A stretch of DNA of 64,000 nt, from NCBI GenBank assembly GCA_964540575.1, contig CAZINI010000009.1, positions 1-64,000 on the forward strand. The letters are read 5' to 3'. The notes under the pieces are model-generated. The model was not told the origin of the DNA and ran no database searches. It was given only the letters and a program-made list of their open reading frames with translations. How positions within the stretch are numbered: position 1 is the stretch's first letter; each line of letters opens with the position of its first letter. Of this stretch, positions 7,850 to 16,259 are shown in pieces. A program made the position numbers and the translations under genes. The DNA is from UMGS1889 sp964540575. Lineage in GTDB: Bacteria > Bacillota > Clostridia > Oscillospirales > Ruminococcaceae.

Positions 7850-8476
7850 TTACCTTAACCTTTTAATGCAGTTTTCAGACATGAACGGTATTATTTTTTC
7901 GTCATTATCGGTTTCGTAGAATTCGATTAGCAATGCTCTGAATTTTTCCAGAAGCTCTATGGGTATCTGAAAAATACCTATATCATTTTCAATAAGCACT
8001 TTATTGCATATTAACTGAGCGACTCGTTTGTTGCCGTCAGCAAACAGCTGTGCCCGTGCTGCATAGCAAAAATATTTCAAGGCTCTCAGTTCGGTATCGT
8101 CTGTGCGTTCAATATCGGCGAGCTTTTCGGAAACAACGGCAATATCGGGCATATCGGGTTCCCAATTCGTCCCGCCTATCTGCACGGGAAAGGTTCTTAT
8201 CTCTCCGTTATTTCTGAATAATAATTCACCAACGATCTTGTTGTACTCCCTAAGCAGCATAAGATCGCTCGGATATGACAGGTTATCTAATAGAAATTGC
8301 CAAGCCCTTTTCATATTGATGACAAACAATACTTCCTCTGTCCTTGTTTCGGTGGGTGCATTTGCAATGATGGCTTCGGTTTTTGGAAATGTAGTGCCAA
8401 GACCTTCCAGATTGGCACTTTTCCATATGCTGTCAACCAGCAGCCTTTTTGCCATTTCAATCGCTGTGTCACGCAT
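7850..8476 (-). CDS. Fic-like protein with altered catalytic motif
   Basis: 208 residues. The Fic core is recognisable: IGGTNWEPDMP (flap) and the active-site loop QLFADGNKRVAQ at 143-154. The usual motif is HxFx(D/E)GNxR, but here the catalytic His position is Gln143. The DGNKR anion-binding part is intact. The N-terminus contains SANLEG (20-25), matching the inhibitory (S/T)xxxE(G/N) motif of autoinhibited Fic proteins. Fic enzymes transfer AMP or related groups to proteins; without the His this one may have another activity, or belong to a subfamily with Gln. GGAGG precedes the ATG. Its promoter is a copy of the leuC promoter, and an XRE regulator gene lies upstream. Confidence 0.8.
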   Translation of the reverse strand: MRDTAIEMAKRLLVDSIWKSANLEGLGTTFPKTEAIIANAPTETRTEEVLFVINMKRAWQFLLDNLSYPSDLMLLREYNKIVGELLFRNNGEIRTFPVQIGGTNWEPDMPDIAVVSEKLADIERTDDTELRALKYFCYAARAQLFADGNKRVAQLICNKVLIENDIGIFQIPIELLEKFRALLIEFYETDNDEKIIPFMSENCIKRLR

Positions 8477-8510
8477 AATTCTGCCTCCGCTTCATATTTT
8501 CCATGGAACA

Positions 8511-8562
8511 TACTTGCATTATAACATATTTTGTGGTATAATTCAAATACATATTTTGTATA
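8511..8562. repeat. 52-bp direct repeat, copy 2 (promoter of fic-like gene)
   Basis: Identical to 7752-7803. On the minus strand it carries TTGAAT (8546-8541), a 17-base spacer and TATAAT (8523-8518), positioned to transcribe the Fic-like gene. The two copies bracket that gene exactly, implying segmental duplication or insertion by recombination. Confidence 0.9.
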
Positions 8563-8574
8563 TGAAATATAATT

Positions 8575-8802
8575 TCAGGTAATACCCATCAGCTCAGCAG
8601 GGGTTGTTCCGAGAACCTTGCAGAGTGCTGCTATTTCTATGTCGGTGACAAAGCGTTCGCCGTTTTCTATTCGTCTGACAAAATGATGGTCAACGTCATA
8701 GCCCGCAAGCTGACGCTGTGAAAGACCTTGCCTGCTTCTCAGTTCGGCAAGCCGTTTTCCACAGATATTATTGCTGCCGTCAGGGGCTTTCAGTTTATAC
8801 AT
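8575..8802 (-). CDS. Small XRE-family transcriptional regulator
   Basis: 75 residues. The helix-turn-helix is KRLAELRSRQGLSQRQLAG (about 16-34) with recognition helix DVDHHFVRRIENGERF, an HTH_3 layout, and nothing beyond the DNA-binding domain. Such minimal XRE proteins often act as antitoxins or autorepressors. It precedes the Fic-like gene on the same strand, separated by the repeated promoter. The upstream interval (8815-8865) contains palindromic A/T-rich repeats ATAGTAT...ATACTAT that may be its operators. Confidence 0.88.
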   Translation of the reverse strand: MYKLKAPDGSNNICGKRLAELRSRQGLSQRQLAGYDVDHHFVRRIENGERFVTDIEIAALCKVLGTTPAELMGIT

Positions 8803-8948
8803 ATTTTCACCCTTTCTGCTAAATAGTATTTACAATACTATAATTTTATAGTATAATTATTACTTTTTTGATGAATAGTGTTTATCACAAAAGAAATTTA
8901 TTTCAGAGAAAATATGATATGATTTCAGAATAACAGGAGCTGAAAAAA
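8803..8948. promoter_or_regulatory. Divergent regulatory region between XRE and LysR genes
   Basis: Holds nested inverted repeats ATAGTATTTACAATACTAT and TATAATTTTATAGTATAAT, plausible operators for the XRE protein, and further right a possible LysR gene promoter with a weak TATGAT -10. LysR proteins usually bind such divergent intervals, but a clear T-N11-A box cannot be assigned. Confidence 0.5.
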
Positions 8949-9908
8949 ATGATTTCCGAAAAAAACACAGTCCCCGAGCTTACGGCAAGCCTTAACAGTT
9001 ACAGAGTATTCCTTGCGGCAGCGGAGCTTGGGAGCATTTCGGCAGCCTCGGAGCAGCTTTATATCAGCCAGCCTGCGGTAAGCCGAGCGGTGTCACAGCT
9101 GGAGAAGGAACTTGGTGCAAGGCTTTTCGAGCGGACGGGCAGGGGAGTGGAGCTTACCTACGAGGGACGTATCCTGTATGAGCAGGTAAGGACGGCTTTT
9201 TCCGCACTGACTGTCGGGGAGGAAAAGCTTCGCCGCATAAAAGAGCTGGGCATCGGTCAGCTGAAAATAGGGGCAAGTGCCGCACTTTGCAAATATATGC
9301 TGCTGCCGTTTCTGAAGGGCTTTATTCGGGAAAATCCGCACATTAACATTTCCATCGAATGCCGTTCCTCGGCGGAAACGCTCAAGCTTCTCCGAAACGG
9401 TCAGATAGACGCCGCACTTATGGTCAGACCCGAAAATGTTGAGGGTCTGGAAACCGTTTCCCTAGGTGAAATAGAGGATATTTTCATTGCTTCGGGTGCA
9501 TATCTTGACAATCTCTTTCTCCGTGACGGCATAACGGGGGAAACGTCCGCCGAACGGGAACGGCAGCTTTTTGCATCGGCAAACATTATGCTTCTTGACG
9601 AGGAAAATCTCACAAGGCAGTACATTGACAGATATTTTTCGGAAAATGATATAACCCTCAACCATGTTATCGAGGTAAGCTCAATGGACCTGCTGATGGA
9701 TTTTGCTAAGACAGGTCTGGGAATTGCGGGCTGTGTCCGTGAATTTGCGGCGGATATGCTTCGTTCGGGGGAGGTGGTGGAGGTGCCCCTGAGAAAACGT
9801 ATCAGGCGTCGGCAGATAGTGTTTGCGGCACTCAGTGATTCGGAAATGCCTGGGGCAATGCCAAAGGCATCGGAGAAGTTTTTTGAGTATATTGCGGGAA
9901 ATGAATAA
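8949..9908 (+). CDS. LysR-family transcriptional regulator
   Basis: 319 residues. The N-terminal winged HTH is at about residues 12-75 (LNSYRVFLAAAELGSISAASEQLYISQPAVSRAVSQLEKELGARLFERTGRGVELT, shown here only as the recognisable LysR signature region). A periplasmic-binding-type effector domain (about 95-310) follows. It starts at an ATG after AGGAGCTG. It is transcribed away from the XRE/Fic pair. LysR proteins generally regulate a divergent neighbour and respond to a small molecule; the effector cannot be read from the sequence. The GH5 gene follows from its own promoter, so cotranscription is unlikely. Confidence 0.94.
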   Translation: MISEKNTVPELTASLNSYRVFLAAAELGSISAASEQLYISQPAVSRAVSQLEKELGARLFERTGRGVELTYEGRILYEQVRTAFSALTVGEEKLRRIKELGIGQLKIGASAALCKYMLLPFLKGFIRENPHINISIECRSSAETLKLLRNGQIDAALMVRPENVEGLETVSLGEIEDIFIASGAYLDNLFLRDGITGETSAERERQLFASANIMLLDEENLTRQYIDRYFSENDITLNHVIEVSSMDLLMDFAKTGLGIAGCVREFAADMLRSGEVVEVPLRKRIRRRQIVFAALSDSEMPGAMPKASEKFFEYIAGNE

Positions 9909-9930
9909 ATTGTGAAATTCCAAAAAGCTA

Positions 9931-9959
9931 TTGAAAAAAATGCCGAAAAGTTATATAAT
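9931..9959 (+). promoter_or_regulatory. Promoter of GH5 gene
   Basis: TTGAAA at 9931-9936, 17-base spacer, TATAAT at 9954-9959; the GH5 start codon is at 9993 after AAGGAGA. Confidence 0.85.
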
Positions 9960-9992
9960 GTAAGTGCATACTTATTTTAAGGAGATTTTGCT

Positions 9993-11147
9993 ATGAATAT
10001 CAAAAAAATAATCAGCCTTGCGGCTGCAAGTGTGATCTCTGTAACAATGCTTGCGGGCTGCGGCGGAAAAAATGATTCTGAACAGACCGAAACCGAGAGT
10101 GTTCCCGAGCCGACGGCAGTTCTCACTGCAACTGAGCTTGTCAAGGAGATGAAGCTTGGCTGGAATTTGGGAAATACTCTTGACGCTACTCAGCCCACCT
10201 GGACAAAGGTCACCGATCCCATAAAGTTTGAAACCTCTTGGGGCAACGTTCAGACCACTCAGGAGATCATCGATACCGTAAAGGCAGCGGGCTTTAACAT
10301 TGTCAGAATTCCCGTGACATGGGACGTACATATCGGCGATGCTCCCGATTACAAAATTCAGCCTGAATGGATGGCGAGAGTTAAAGAGGTCGTAAACTAT
10401 GCATACGGCGACGGCACTTTCGTTATCCTCAATCTTCATCATGAGGATTGGCATTTCCCCTCCGAGGAGAATTATCCTGCTGCAAGCGAAAAGCTCAAGG
10501 CTGTATGGACACAGATAGCCGCCGAATTTGCCGATTATGACCAGCACCTTATTTTCGAGGGAATGAACGAGCCTCGTATGAAGGGCACTCCTCAGGAATG
10601 GTCAGGCGGTAACAAGGAGGCAAGAGAGGTCATCAACAAGCTGAATGCCGACTTCGTTTCCACAATAAGAGCACAGGGCGGAAATAACCCCGACAGATGC
10701 CTTATGATACCAACCATTGCGGCTTCGGGTGACAGTGCTGCACTTCAGGATTTTGTTGTTCCCGATGACGATAAGGTGATAGTTTCCATTCACGCTTACA
10801 AGCCTTACGGCTTTGCTCTTGACAAAAACGGTACAAAGGAATACAATCCCGAAACCGATACAAACGAGATAGATACTATCATTTACAACCTGAAAACCAA
10901 CTTCCTTGACAAGGGCATTCCCGTTGTTATCGGCGAATACGGCTTTATGAACAAGGAAAATATCGATGCGAGAGTCGCTGCACTTGACTATTATCTTAGC
11001 AGTGCAAGAAGCAATGGTATTCCCTGTGTTTGGTGGGATAACGCTGCATTTATCGGAAGCGGCGAAAACTTCGGACTTCTTGACAGATCAACCTGCACTT
11101 GGAAATATCCCGAGCTGATGGAGGTTATCAAGAAGTATTCGGAATAA
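9993..11147 (+). CDS. GH5 family endoglucanase-type lipoprotein
   Basis: 384 residues. A lipoprotein signal ends at LAGC (Cys23), followed by an acidic linker (about 25-45) and one GH5 catalytic domain with no carbohydrate-binding or dockerin module. The entry motif GWNLGNTLDA, ETSWGN, the HHEDW strand, the acid/base Glu193 in FEGMNEPR and the nucleophile Glu315 in VIGEYGF are all intact. The pattern is that of the GH5_4-like cellulase/xyloglucanase group, an inference. It would act on beta-1,4-glucans at the cell surface and feed oligosaccharides to the glycosidases nearby (GH2 at 11329, GH3 at 60215). Confidence 0.93.
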   Translation: MNIKKIISLAAASVISVTMLAGCGGKNDSEQTETESVPEPTAVLTATELVKEMKLGWNLGNTLDATQPTWTKVTDPIKFETSWGNVQTTQEIIDTVKAAGFNIVRIPVTWDVHIGDAPDYKIQPEWMARVKEVVNYAYGDGTFVILNLHHEDWHFPSEENYPAASEKLKAVWTQIAAEFADYDQHLIFEGMNEPRMKGTPQEWSGGNKEAREVINKLNADFVSTIRAQGGNNPDRCLMIPTIAASGDSAALQDFVVPDDDKVIVSIHAYKPYGFALDKNGTKEYNPETDTNEIDTIIYNLKTNFLDKGIPVVIGEYGFMNKENIDARVAALDYYLSSARSNGIPCVWWDNAAFIGSGENFGLLDRSTCTWKYPELMEVIKKYSE

Positions 11148-11232
11148 TTTCAAAGGTTTCATTATATGGAAATGCTGTTCAGTGTGCTTTGCATTGGGCA
11201 GCATTATTTTTATGCAGACGGATAAAAATCCC

Positions 11233-11261
11233 TTTACAACCGATAAATAATATGGTATAAT
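11233..11261 (+). promoter_or_regulatory. Promoter of GH2 gene
   Basis: TTTACA at 11233-11238, 17-base spacer, TATAAT at 11256-11261. Confidence 0.75.
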
Positions 11262-11328
11262 CAAAATAATAGGGAAATGTTGACCGACATTTCCGAAAAA
11301 AACGACTTATGCGAAAGGCGTGATCTTT

Positions 11329-14300
11329 TTGAACTGTACCGAGAAGACCTTGTTTAACTCGGGCTGGCGGTTTGCCAAGCTTCCTTGTGAAACCGATTAC
11401 AGCACGGCGATGAAAAGCGAATTTGTGAGCGTTGAGCTTCCTCACGACTGGCTGATTTGGGACACACACAATCTTTACGAAACGGGTGAAGGCTGGTATG
11501 TTAAAACCTTTACAGCCCGGCCCGAGGACGGCGTTTTGTACTCACTGGGCTTTGACGGCGTTTATATGGATTCGGAGATATATGTGAACGGAACGTCGGC
11601 GGGACGGTGGACTTACGGCTATTCCGCTTTTGAAACGGACATTACACGTTATCTCAGAAGCGGCGAGAATACCGTTGCTGTCAGGGTGCGTCATAAGTCG
11701 CCTAATTCCCGCTGGTATTCGGGTGCGGGAATATACAGAAATGTGTGGTTTGTAAAGCGTCCCGAGGTGGGTATTGCTCCCGACGGAGTTTACATTTCAG
11801 CGGATATGGACGGGCGTGTTACCGTAAGCTGTGAGTTTAACTGTCACCCGCATATGGTTTCGGCTATAAGTCATTCGGTTATTGCCCCCGACGGACGGAC
11901 TGTTCAGCTGCATTCCTATAACGGTTCGCCCGATGGTGAAAAGGTGTTTACGGTGGATTCTCCGCTGCTGTGGAGTGCCGACGAGCCTAATGTTTACAAG
12001 CTGAAAACGGAGGTTTTCGGACATTCGGGAGAACGCACCGATCTGGTGATAAACAGCTTCGGTTTCAGGACACTGAAATTTGACCCCAACGAGGGATTTT
12101 TCTGCAACGGAAAATATGAAAAGCTGAAAGGCGTTTGTCTGCATCACGACCTTGGTGCATTGGGTGCAGCCGTAAACAAAACCGCTCTCAGACGCCAGCT
12201 TCGGATAATGAAGGAAATGGGTGCAAACGCTATACGAACCTCTCACAATATGCCCTCGGAAGAACTTATGGAGCTTTGCGATGAGATGGGATTTTACGTT
12301 AACAGCGAAAGCTTTGACATGTGGGAGCTGCCCAAGACCGAGTTCGACAACGCAAGATTTTTCAACGTTACCGCCCACTGTGATGTTGAAAGCTGGGTAA
12401 GACGGGGAAGAAATCACCCTTCGGTCATTTTGTGGAGCATCGGAAACGAGATATATGACACTCACGCTTCCGAAAGGGGCTATGAGATCGCCGAGATGCT
12501 GAAAAATTATGTAGAAGAATTTGACCCCCGCAAAAATGCAAGGGTGACTATCGGCTCGAATTACATAGAATGGGATAATGCACAGAAAATCGGAAAAATG
12601 CTGGGCATATCGGGCTATAATTACGCCGAAAGGCTTTACGATGCACACCACGAGAAATATCCCGAAACCTGTATTTACGGAAGCGAAACCGCTTCGGAGG
12701 TACACAGCAGGGGAGTTTATCATTTCCCGCTTTCCACTTCGCTGCTGACTCACGATGACAAGCAGTGTTCTTCTCTCGGAAACAGCGTTGTGGGCTGGGG
12801 CAGCACCGCCGAAAGAGCGTGGATAATGGACAGGGACAGAAAGTTCTGTCTTGGTCAGTTTGTGTGGACAGGCTTCGATTACATAGGCGAACCGACTCCG
12901 TACAGCACGAAAAACAGCTACTTCGGCATTGTTGACACGGCAGGCATTCCAAAGGATATTTATTATTTCTATCAGTCACAGTGGACAGATAAGCCGATGA
13001 TACATATTGCTCCGTATTGGGATTTTAACAGGGACTGTCCCGATACGCCGATTGACGTTATCGTCTACACAAATGCACCATTTGCCGAGCTTTTCTTAAA
13101 CAGAAAATCGCTCGGAAAACAGAAGCTTGACCGTGAAAGCGGCAGCAAGCTGAAAGGTCATTGGCAGCTGCCCTATTCAGAGGGCGAGCTTAAGGCATTG
13201 GCATATGACGTGGACGGAAATGTTATTGCCGAGGAAATAAAGCACAGCTTCTCCGACCCCGTAAAGGTGAATATTTCCGTTGACAAGACAGTTATGTCGG
13301 CGGACGGAAGCGATATGATATTTGCCGAAATTTCCGTATGCGATAAAAACGGAATTCCCGTTGAAAATGCGAGAAACAGGATAAATGTCAGCCTGACGGG
13401 TGCAGGCCGCATTGTCGGTATGGACAATGGCGATTCCACCGATTATGAGCAGTACAAGACCACAAGCAGAAAGCTTTTCGGCGGCAAGCTTACGGTTATG
13501 ATAATGGCGACCGATAAGGCGGGGGAGATAGTTCTTACGGCAAATTCCAAGGGTCTTGAAGCTGCCGAAATTCGTCTGACCGCTGAGGACGTGGGATATT
13601 CAGCCGAAGAAGGCAGAGTGTTTGACGAGGTTGCAAAAGCTCCCGAACTGAACGATATTCCCGTGAGAAAGATTGAAGCGTTCATCATCTCGGGCAGCGG
13701 TCAGCTGAATTCGGAAAACAGCACTGCCGAGGTTGGCTGCAAGGTATATCCCGAAAATGCGGACAGCTATGAGATATACTGCAAGGCAGTCGCCGAAAAC
13801 GGTCTTGAAACCAACGTTGCTTCCTGTGAAATGGAGGACGGTAAGGTAAAAGTCACCGCAAAGGGCGACGGCGAGTTCAGACTGAGATTTTACTGCAATA
13901 ACGGCGGCGAATATCCCCAGGTTTGCTCGGACGTTTGCTTTGCTGTCAGCGGAATGGGTGCGGCGGTCAGAAGCCCTTACAGCTTCGTTTCTGCCTGCTT
14001 CTATAACCGTTCGGACATTTCGCTGAATGTTATCGAAAACGGTGCTCTCGGCGGCTTCTCGGGTCCCGCTTATGTTTCCTTTACGGACGTTGATTTCGGC
14101 AGAGCAGGTTCGTCCAAGATGAAGATCGGCGTCGGAAACAGCACAGGCTGCGACATTGAGATAGAGGTCTGGAACGGTATTCCGAGCGAAGGCGGCAGGC
14201 TTGTGGAAACGCTGAAAATACCACATAATAACCGCTGGGACGGCTTCGACATTATTGATGCTCCTCTTCCCGAGATATTCAAGGGCATATCCACCGTGAC

Positions 14301-14718
14301 CTTCGGCATAAAGGGCAGCTGCATTTTCGGAGGATTTGAGTTTGAGAAGCCGAATGAAGCCTTTGCACTTATCAGTGCGGCGGACAATGACGGTGTTTAC
14401 GGAGATGACTTCGAGGTAAACGGCAGCCGCATCGAAAATATCGGAAACAATGTTGTTATCGACTTCAAGGGAATGGACTTTGGCAGCGGTGCAGCTTCGG
14501 TAACGGTCATCGGAAGAACGCCCAACGAGGTGAATACCATTCAGATTCGCACCAACGACGGCAGCGGTCAGAGAACGCAGCTGCTTGAGTTTGCAAACTC
14601 CTCCGAGTATGTCAGCAGGACGTTTGCAATTGACAAGCTTATCGGCGTAAATGATGTAAGCTTTGTGTTCCTGCCCGGTTCCAAGTTTGATTTTGAGGCG
14701 TTTAAGTTTTCGGAATGA
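11329..14718 (+). CDS. GH2 family glycosidase (beta-galactosidase-like) with C-terminal accessory domains
   Basis: 1129 residues from a TTG at 11329, chosen because AAAGG lies about 10 bases upstream and LNCTEKTLFNSGWRF is a normal GH2 N-terminus; a GTG at 11320 is too close to that site. Order: sugar-binding jelly roll (about 1-150), Ig-like domain (to about 245), TIM barrel with acid/base Glu374 in SIGNEIYD and nucleophile Glu453 in YGSETAS, a DUF4982-like domain (about 570-640), an Ig-like domain (about 650-750), further beta domains, and a C-terminal CBM6-like region (about 895-1010) followed by a last beta domain. No signal peptide, so cytoplasmic. Substrate is not certain: beta-galactosides or another beta-linked hemicellulose fragment. 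Confidence 0.93.
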   Translation: MNCTEKTLFNSGWRFAKLPCETDYSTAMKSEFVSVELPHDWLIWDTHNLYETGEGWYVKTFTARPEDGVLYSLGFDGVYMDSEIYVNGTSAGRWTYGYSAFETDITRYLRSGENTVAVRVRHKSPNSRWYSGAGIYRNVWFVKRPEVGIAPDGVYISADMDGRVTVSCEFNCHPHMVSAISHSVIAPDGRTVQLHSYNGSPDGEKVFTVDSPLLWSADEPNVYKLKTEVFGHSGERTDLVINSFGFRTLKFDPNEGFFCNGKYEKLKGVCLHHDLGALGAAVNKTALRRQLRIMKEMGANAIRTSHNMPSEELMELCDEMGFYVNSESFDMWELPKTEFDNARFFNVTAHCDVESWVRRGRNHPSVILWSIGNEIYDTHASERGYEIAEMLKNYVEEFDPRKNARVTIGSNYIEWDNAQKIGKMLGISGYNYAERLYDAHHEKYPETCIYGSETASEVHSRGVYHFPLSTSLLTHDDKQCSSLGNSVVGWGSTAERAWIMDRDRKFCLGQFVWTGFDYIGEPTPYSTKNSYFGIVDTAGIPKDIYYFYQSQWTDKPMIHIAPYWDFNRDCPDTPIDVIVYTNAPFAELFLNRKSLGKQKLDRESGSKLKGHWQLPYSEGELKALAYDVDGNVIAEEIKHSFSDPVKVNISVDKTVMSADGSDMIFAEISVCDKNGIPVENARNRINVSLTGAGRIVGMDNGDSTDYEQYKTTSRKLFGGKLTVMIMATDKAGEIVLTANSKGLEAAEIRLTAEDVGYSAEEGRVFDEVAKAPELNDIPVRKIEAFIISGSGQLNSENSTAEVGCKVYPENADSYEIYCKAVAENGLETNVASCEMEDGKVKVTAKGDGEFRLRFYCNNGGEYPQVCSDVCFAVSGMGAAVRSPYSFVSACFYNRSDISLNVIENGALGGFSGPAYVSFTDVDFGRAGSSKMKIGVGNSTGCDIEIEVWNGIPSEGGRLVETLKIPHNNRWDGFDIIDAPLPEIFKGISTVTFGIKGSCIFGGFEFEKPNEAFALISAADNDGVYGDDFEVNGSRIENIGNNVVIDFKGMDFGSGAASVTVIGRTPNEVNTIQIRTNDGSGQRTQLLEFANSSEYVSRTFAIDKLIGVNDVSFVFLPGSKFDFEAFKFSE

Positions 14719-14791
14719 CTTGTTAAATATTGCAATAGGAAATGTACAGCATAAGTATGATACTTATGCAAAGTAATTTTATCAAAATCCC

Positions 14792-14820
14792 TTGCATTTT
14801 CCCGTTAGGTGTGATATAAT
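14792..14820 (+). promoter_or_regulatory. Promoter of flavodoxin-fold reductase gene
   Basis: TTGCAT at 14792-14797, 17-base spacer, TATAAT at 14815-14820. Confidence 0.8.
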
Positions 14821-14854
14821 GTTCTGCAAATATTAACCGAAACAGGAGGACGCT

Positions 14855-15406
14855 ATGAACATTCTTATTATCAATTGCAGTCCCGTAAGAAACGGTGCCA
14901 CCGCTGAGATAGTAAAGGCGGTAGGTGGATTTGTCAGTGAGGGAAATCAGGTTAGGGAGATATGCATTGACGATTTTGAGGTCAAGCTTTGCAGGGGATG
15001 CAGAAGTTGTCATAAAACGGCAAAATGCTTTCAGCAGGACGACGTTTTAAAGGTCATAGAGCATTTTGAATGGGCTGATAAGATAGTTTCCGTGTCGCCG
15101 TCCTACTGGGCTGATATTCCCGGACAGTTCAAGGTGTTTATAGACAGATGCACACCCTGGTGCAATACTCATGATCCCCACGCATCGCTGGGAAGCGGGA
15201 AAAAGGGCTATTCCATCGCCCTGAGGACAGGTCCCGGAATGCCTGAGTGCGAAAGGATAATCGGCAGCATTGAGCACTTTTACGGTCATATGGAGATAGA
15301 ATCCGGCGGGCATCTGGGACTGTGTTCGGTTGAATGCAGGGAAGATGTCGCCGAAAAGATGGACGAGATAAAGGCTTTTTGCGAAATAATATCGGCAGCT
15401 TCATAA
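14855..15406 (+). CDS. NADPH-dependent FMN reductase / flavodoxin-fold protein
   Basis: 183 residues. The start MNILIINCSPVRNGATAEIV is the phosphate-binding loop of the flavodoxin-like FMN reductase family, followed by CRGCRSCHKTAKC, the cysteine cluster typical of the iron-sulfur-flavoprotein-like subgroup, and the flavin-contact strand SPSYWADIPGQFKVFIDR. It probably reduces FMN or an electron acceptor in the cytoplasm under anaerobic conditions; the physiological substrate is unknown. AGGAGG precedes the ATG by 5 bases. Single gene with its own promoter, followed by the hairpin repeat at 15424-15561. Confidence 0.88.
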   Translation: MNILIINCSPVRNGATAEIVKAVGGFVSEGNQVREICIDDFEVKLCRGCRSCHKTAKCFQQDDVLKVIEHFEWADKIVSVSPSYWADIPGQFKVFIDRCTPWCNTHDPHASLGSGKKGYSIALRTGPGMPECERIIGSIEHFYGHMEIESGGHLGLCSVECREDVAEKMDEIKAFCEIISAAS

Positions 15407-15423
15407 ATTAAAATTCCGTATAG

Positions 15424-15561
15424 AAACACGGAGATGGGTGCAAAACCAAACACCCATTAATCACGGGAATCTCTCGGCGTAAAAACCCATAAACGCAAGT
15501 TTTTTACGCCGATTTCTTCTCCGTGATTTAAATGGTGTTTAGTTTAAAACCTGTCTCCGTG
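15424..15561. repeat. Large foldback containing hairpin repeat family B, copy 1
   Basis: Nested pairing: CACGGAGA (15427-15434) with TCTCCGTG (15554-15561); AATCACGG (15459-15466) with CCGTGATT (15521-15528); CGGCGTAAAAA (15475-15485) with TTTTTACGCCG (15501-15511). The apical loop is CCCATAAACGCAAGT. The inner two stems and the loop recur at 60124-60188. It lies between the reductase gene and the tRNA-Leu promoter. Confidence 0.8.
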
Positions 15562-15571
15562 AAAATTTTAC

Positions 15572-15600
15572 TTGACAATAATGGAAAACTATGATATAAT
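15572..15600 (+). promoter_or_regulatory. Promoter of tRNA-Leu(UAG)
   Basis: TTGACA at 15572-15577, 17-base spacer and TATAAT at 15595-15600, 14 bases before the tRNA. Confidence 0.92.
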
Positions 15601-15613
15601 TTAAACGTTGTCT

Positions 15614-15697
15614 GCGGGTGTGGCGGAATTGGCAGACGCACCAGATTTAGGTTCTGGCGGCACCCCCGTGCAGGTTCAAGTCCTGTCACCCGCACCA
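15614..15697 (+). tRNA. tRNA-Leu(UAG), CCA encoded
   Basis: Acceptor stem GCGGGTG/CACCCGC, discriminator A and encoded CCA. The anticodon loop TTTAGGT sits between CCAGA and TCTGG, giving anticodon UAG (reads CUN Leu). The variable arm is long (class II), and the T loop is GTTCAAG. Strong promoter just upstream. Confidence 0.97.
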
Positions 15698-15704
15698 GAT
15701 AAAG

Positions 15705-15752
15705 CCGAAAACAGCGTACAATGAGGTTTCTCACTGTACGCTGTTTTCGCTG
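15705..15752. terminator. Bidirectional terminator between tRNA-Leu and the HTH gene
   Basis: Perfect stem GAAAACAGCGTACA/TGTACGCTGTTTTC with an A/T-rich flank. It ends the tRNA transcript on the plus strand and overlaps the 3' end of the minus-strand gene at 15731. Confidence 0.8.
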
Positions 15753-16117
15753 TTCAGCCTGTATTTTTCGCAATCCTCACAGGTGCAGTATTTCGGTTGG
15801 GCACCCATTTCGGAGATAAGTATCCAGCCGATAAATCTGACGATGTAGTCGGGAGGACGGCGGCGTCCGCTGCACCAAACCTCCACCATTTCAAGGGGGA
15901 TACCGTATGCTTCGGCAAAGCTCGGTTGGGTCAGCCCGCTTGCCCTTACAATGGCGGGAAACTTTGAATTTTTGACTATGTAGATAATAGTTGACGCACG
16001 TTCGTTGTCCTCTTTGGTGAAACCGTATTTTTCGGTATATTTTGTCATCGGGTACTGTTCGGGGAACAGTATCTCCTGACATTCTGCTAACAGCTGCATA
16101 AATTCGGAAAATTTCAT
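15731..16117 (-). CDS. Helix-turn-helix protein of unknown role
   Basis: 128 residues. A helix-turn-helix is visible at about 55-105: IVRASGLTQPSFAEAYGIPLEMVEVWCSGRRRPPDY-type sequence, the layout of clostridial XRE-like proteins in which the recognition region reads 'VxxWxxGRRxPPxY'. The C-terminus has CTCEDCEKY, a possible zinc knuckle. It lies just outside the provirus on the displaced att side, so it belongs to the chromosome. It reads towards the tRNA-Leu terminator, which overlaps its stop. Target unknown. Confidence 0.72.
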   Translation of the reverse strand: MKFSEFMQLLAECQEILFPEQYPMTKYTEKYGFTKEDNERASTIIYIVKNSKFPAIVRASGLTQPSFAEAYGIPLEMVEVWCSGRRRPPDYIVRFIGWILISEMGAQPKYCTCEDCEKYRLNSENSVQ

Positions 16118-16145
16118 TTTTCTCTGCCTTTCATGATAATGTCAT

Positions 16146-16178
16146 AAAAAAAGAGGATTACTACTGTAATCCTCCGAA
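16146..16178 (-). terminator. Original terminator of tRNA-Leu(CAG), displaced by the provirus
   Basis: Read on the minus strand, AGGATTAC...GTAATCCT followed by CTTTTTTT. It directly follows the displaced tRNA 3' half (16179-16237), so before integration it ended tRNA-Leu(CAG). Confidence 0.85.
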
Positions 16179-16237
16179 ATGGTGCGGATAGCAGGACTTG
16201 AACCTGTACCGAGTTGCCCCGACTAGCACCTGAAGCT
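16179..16237 (-). repeat. Provirus attachment site, left (displaced 3' half of tRNA-Leu(CAG))
   Basis: 59 bp identical to 25194-25252. It contains CCA, the acceptor 3' strand, T arm, variable arm and half of the anticodon arm of tRNA-Leu(CAG) but no 5' half, so it is not a functional tRNA. Confidence 0.97.
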
Positions 16238-16259
16238 TTAAGTAGTCCAGACGTCTGGA

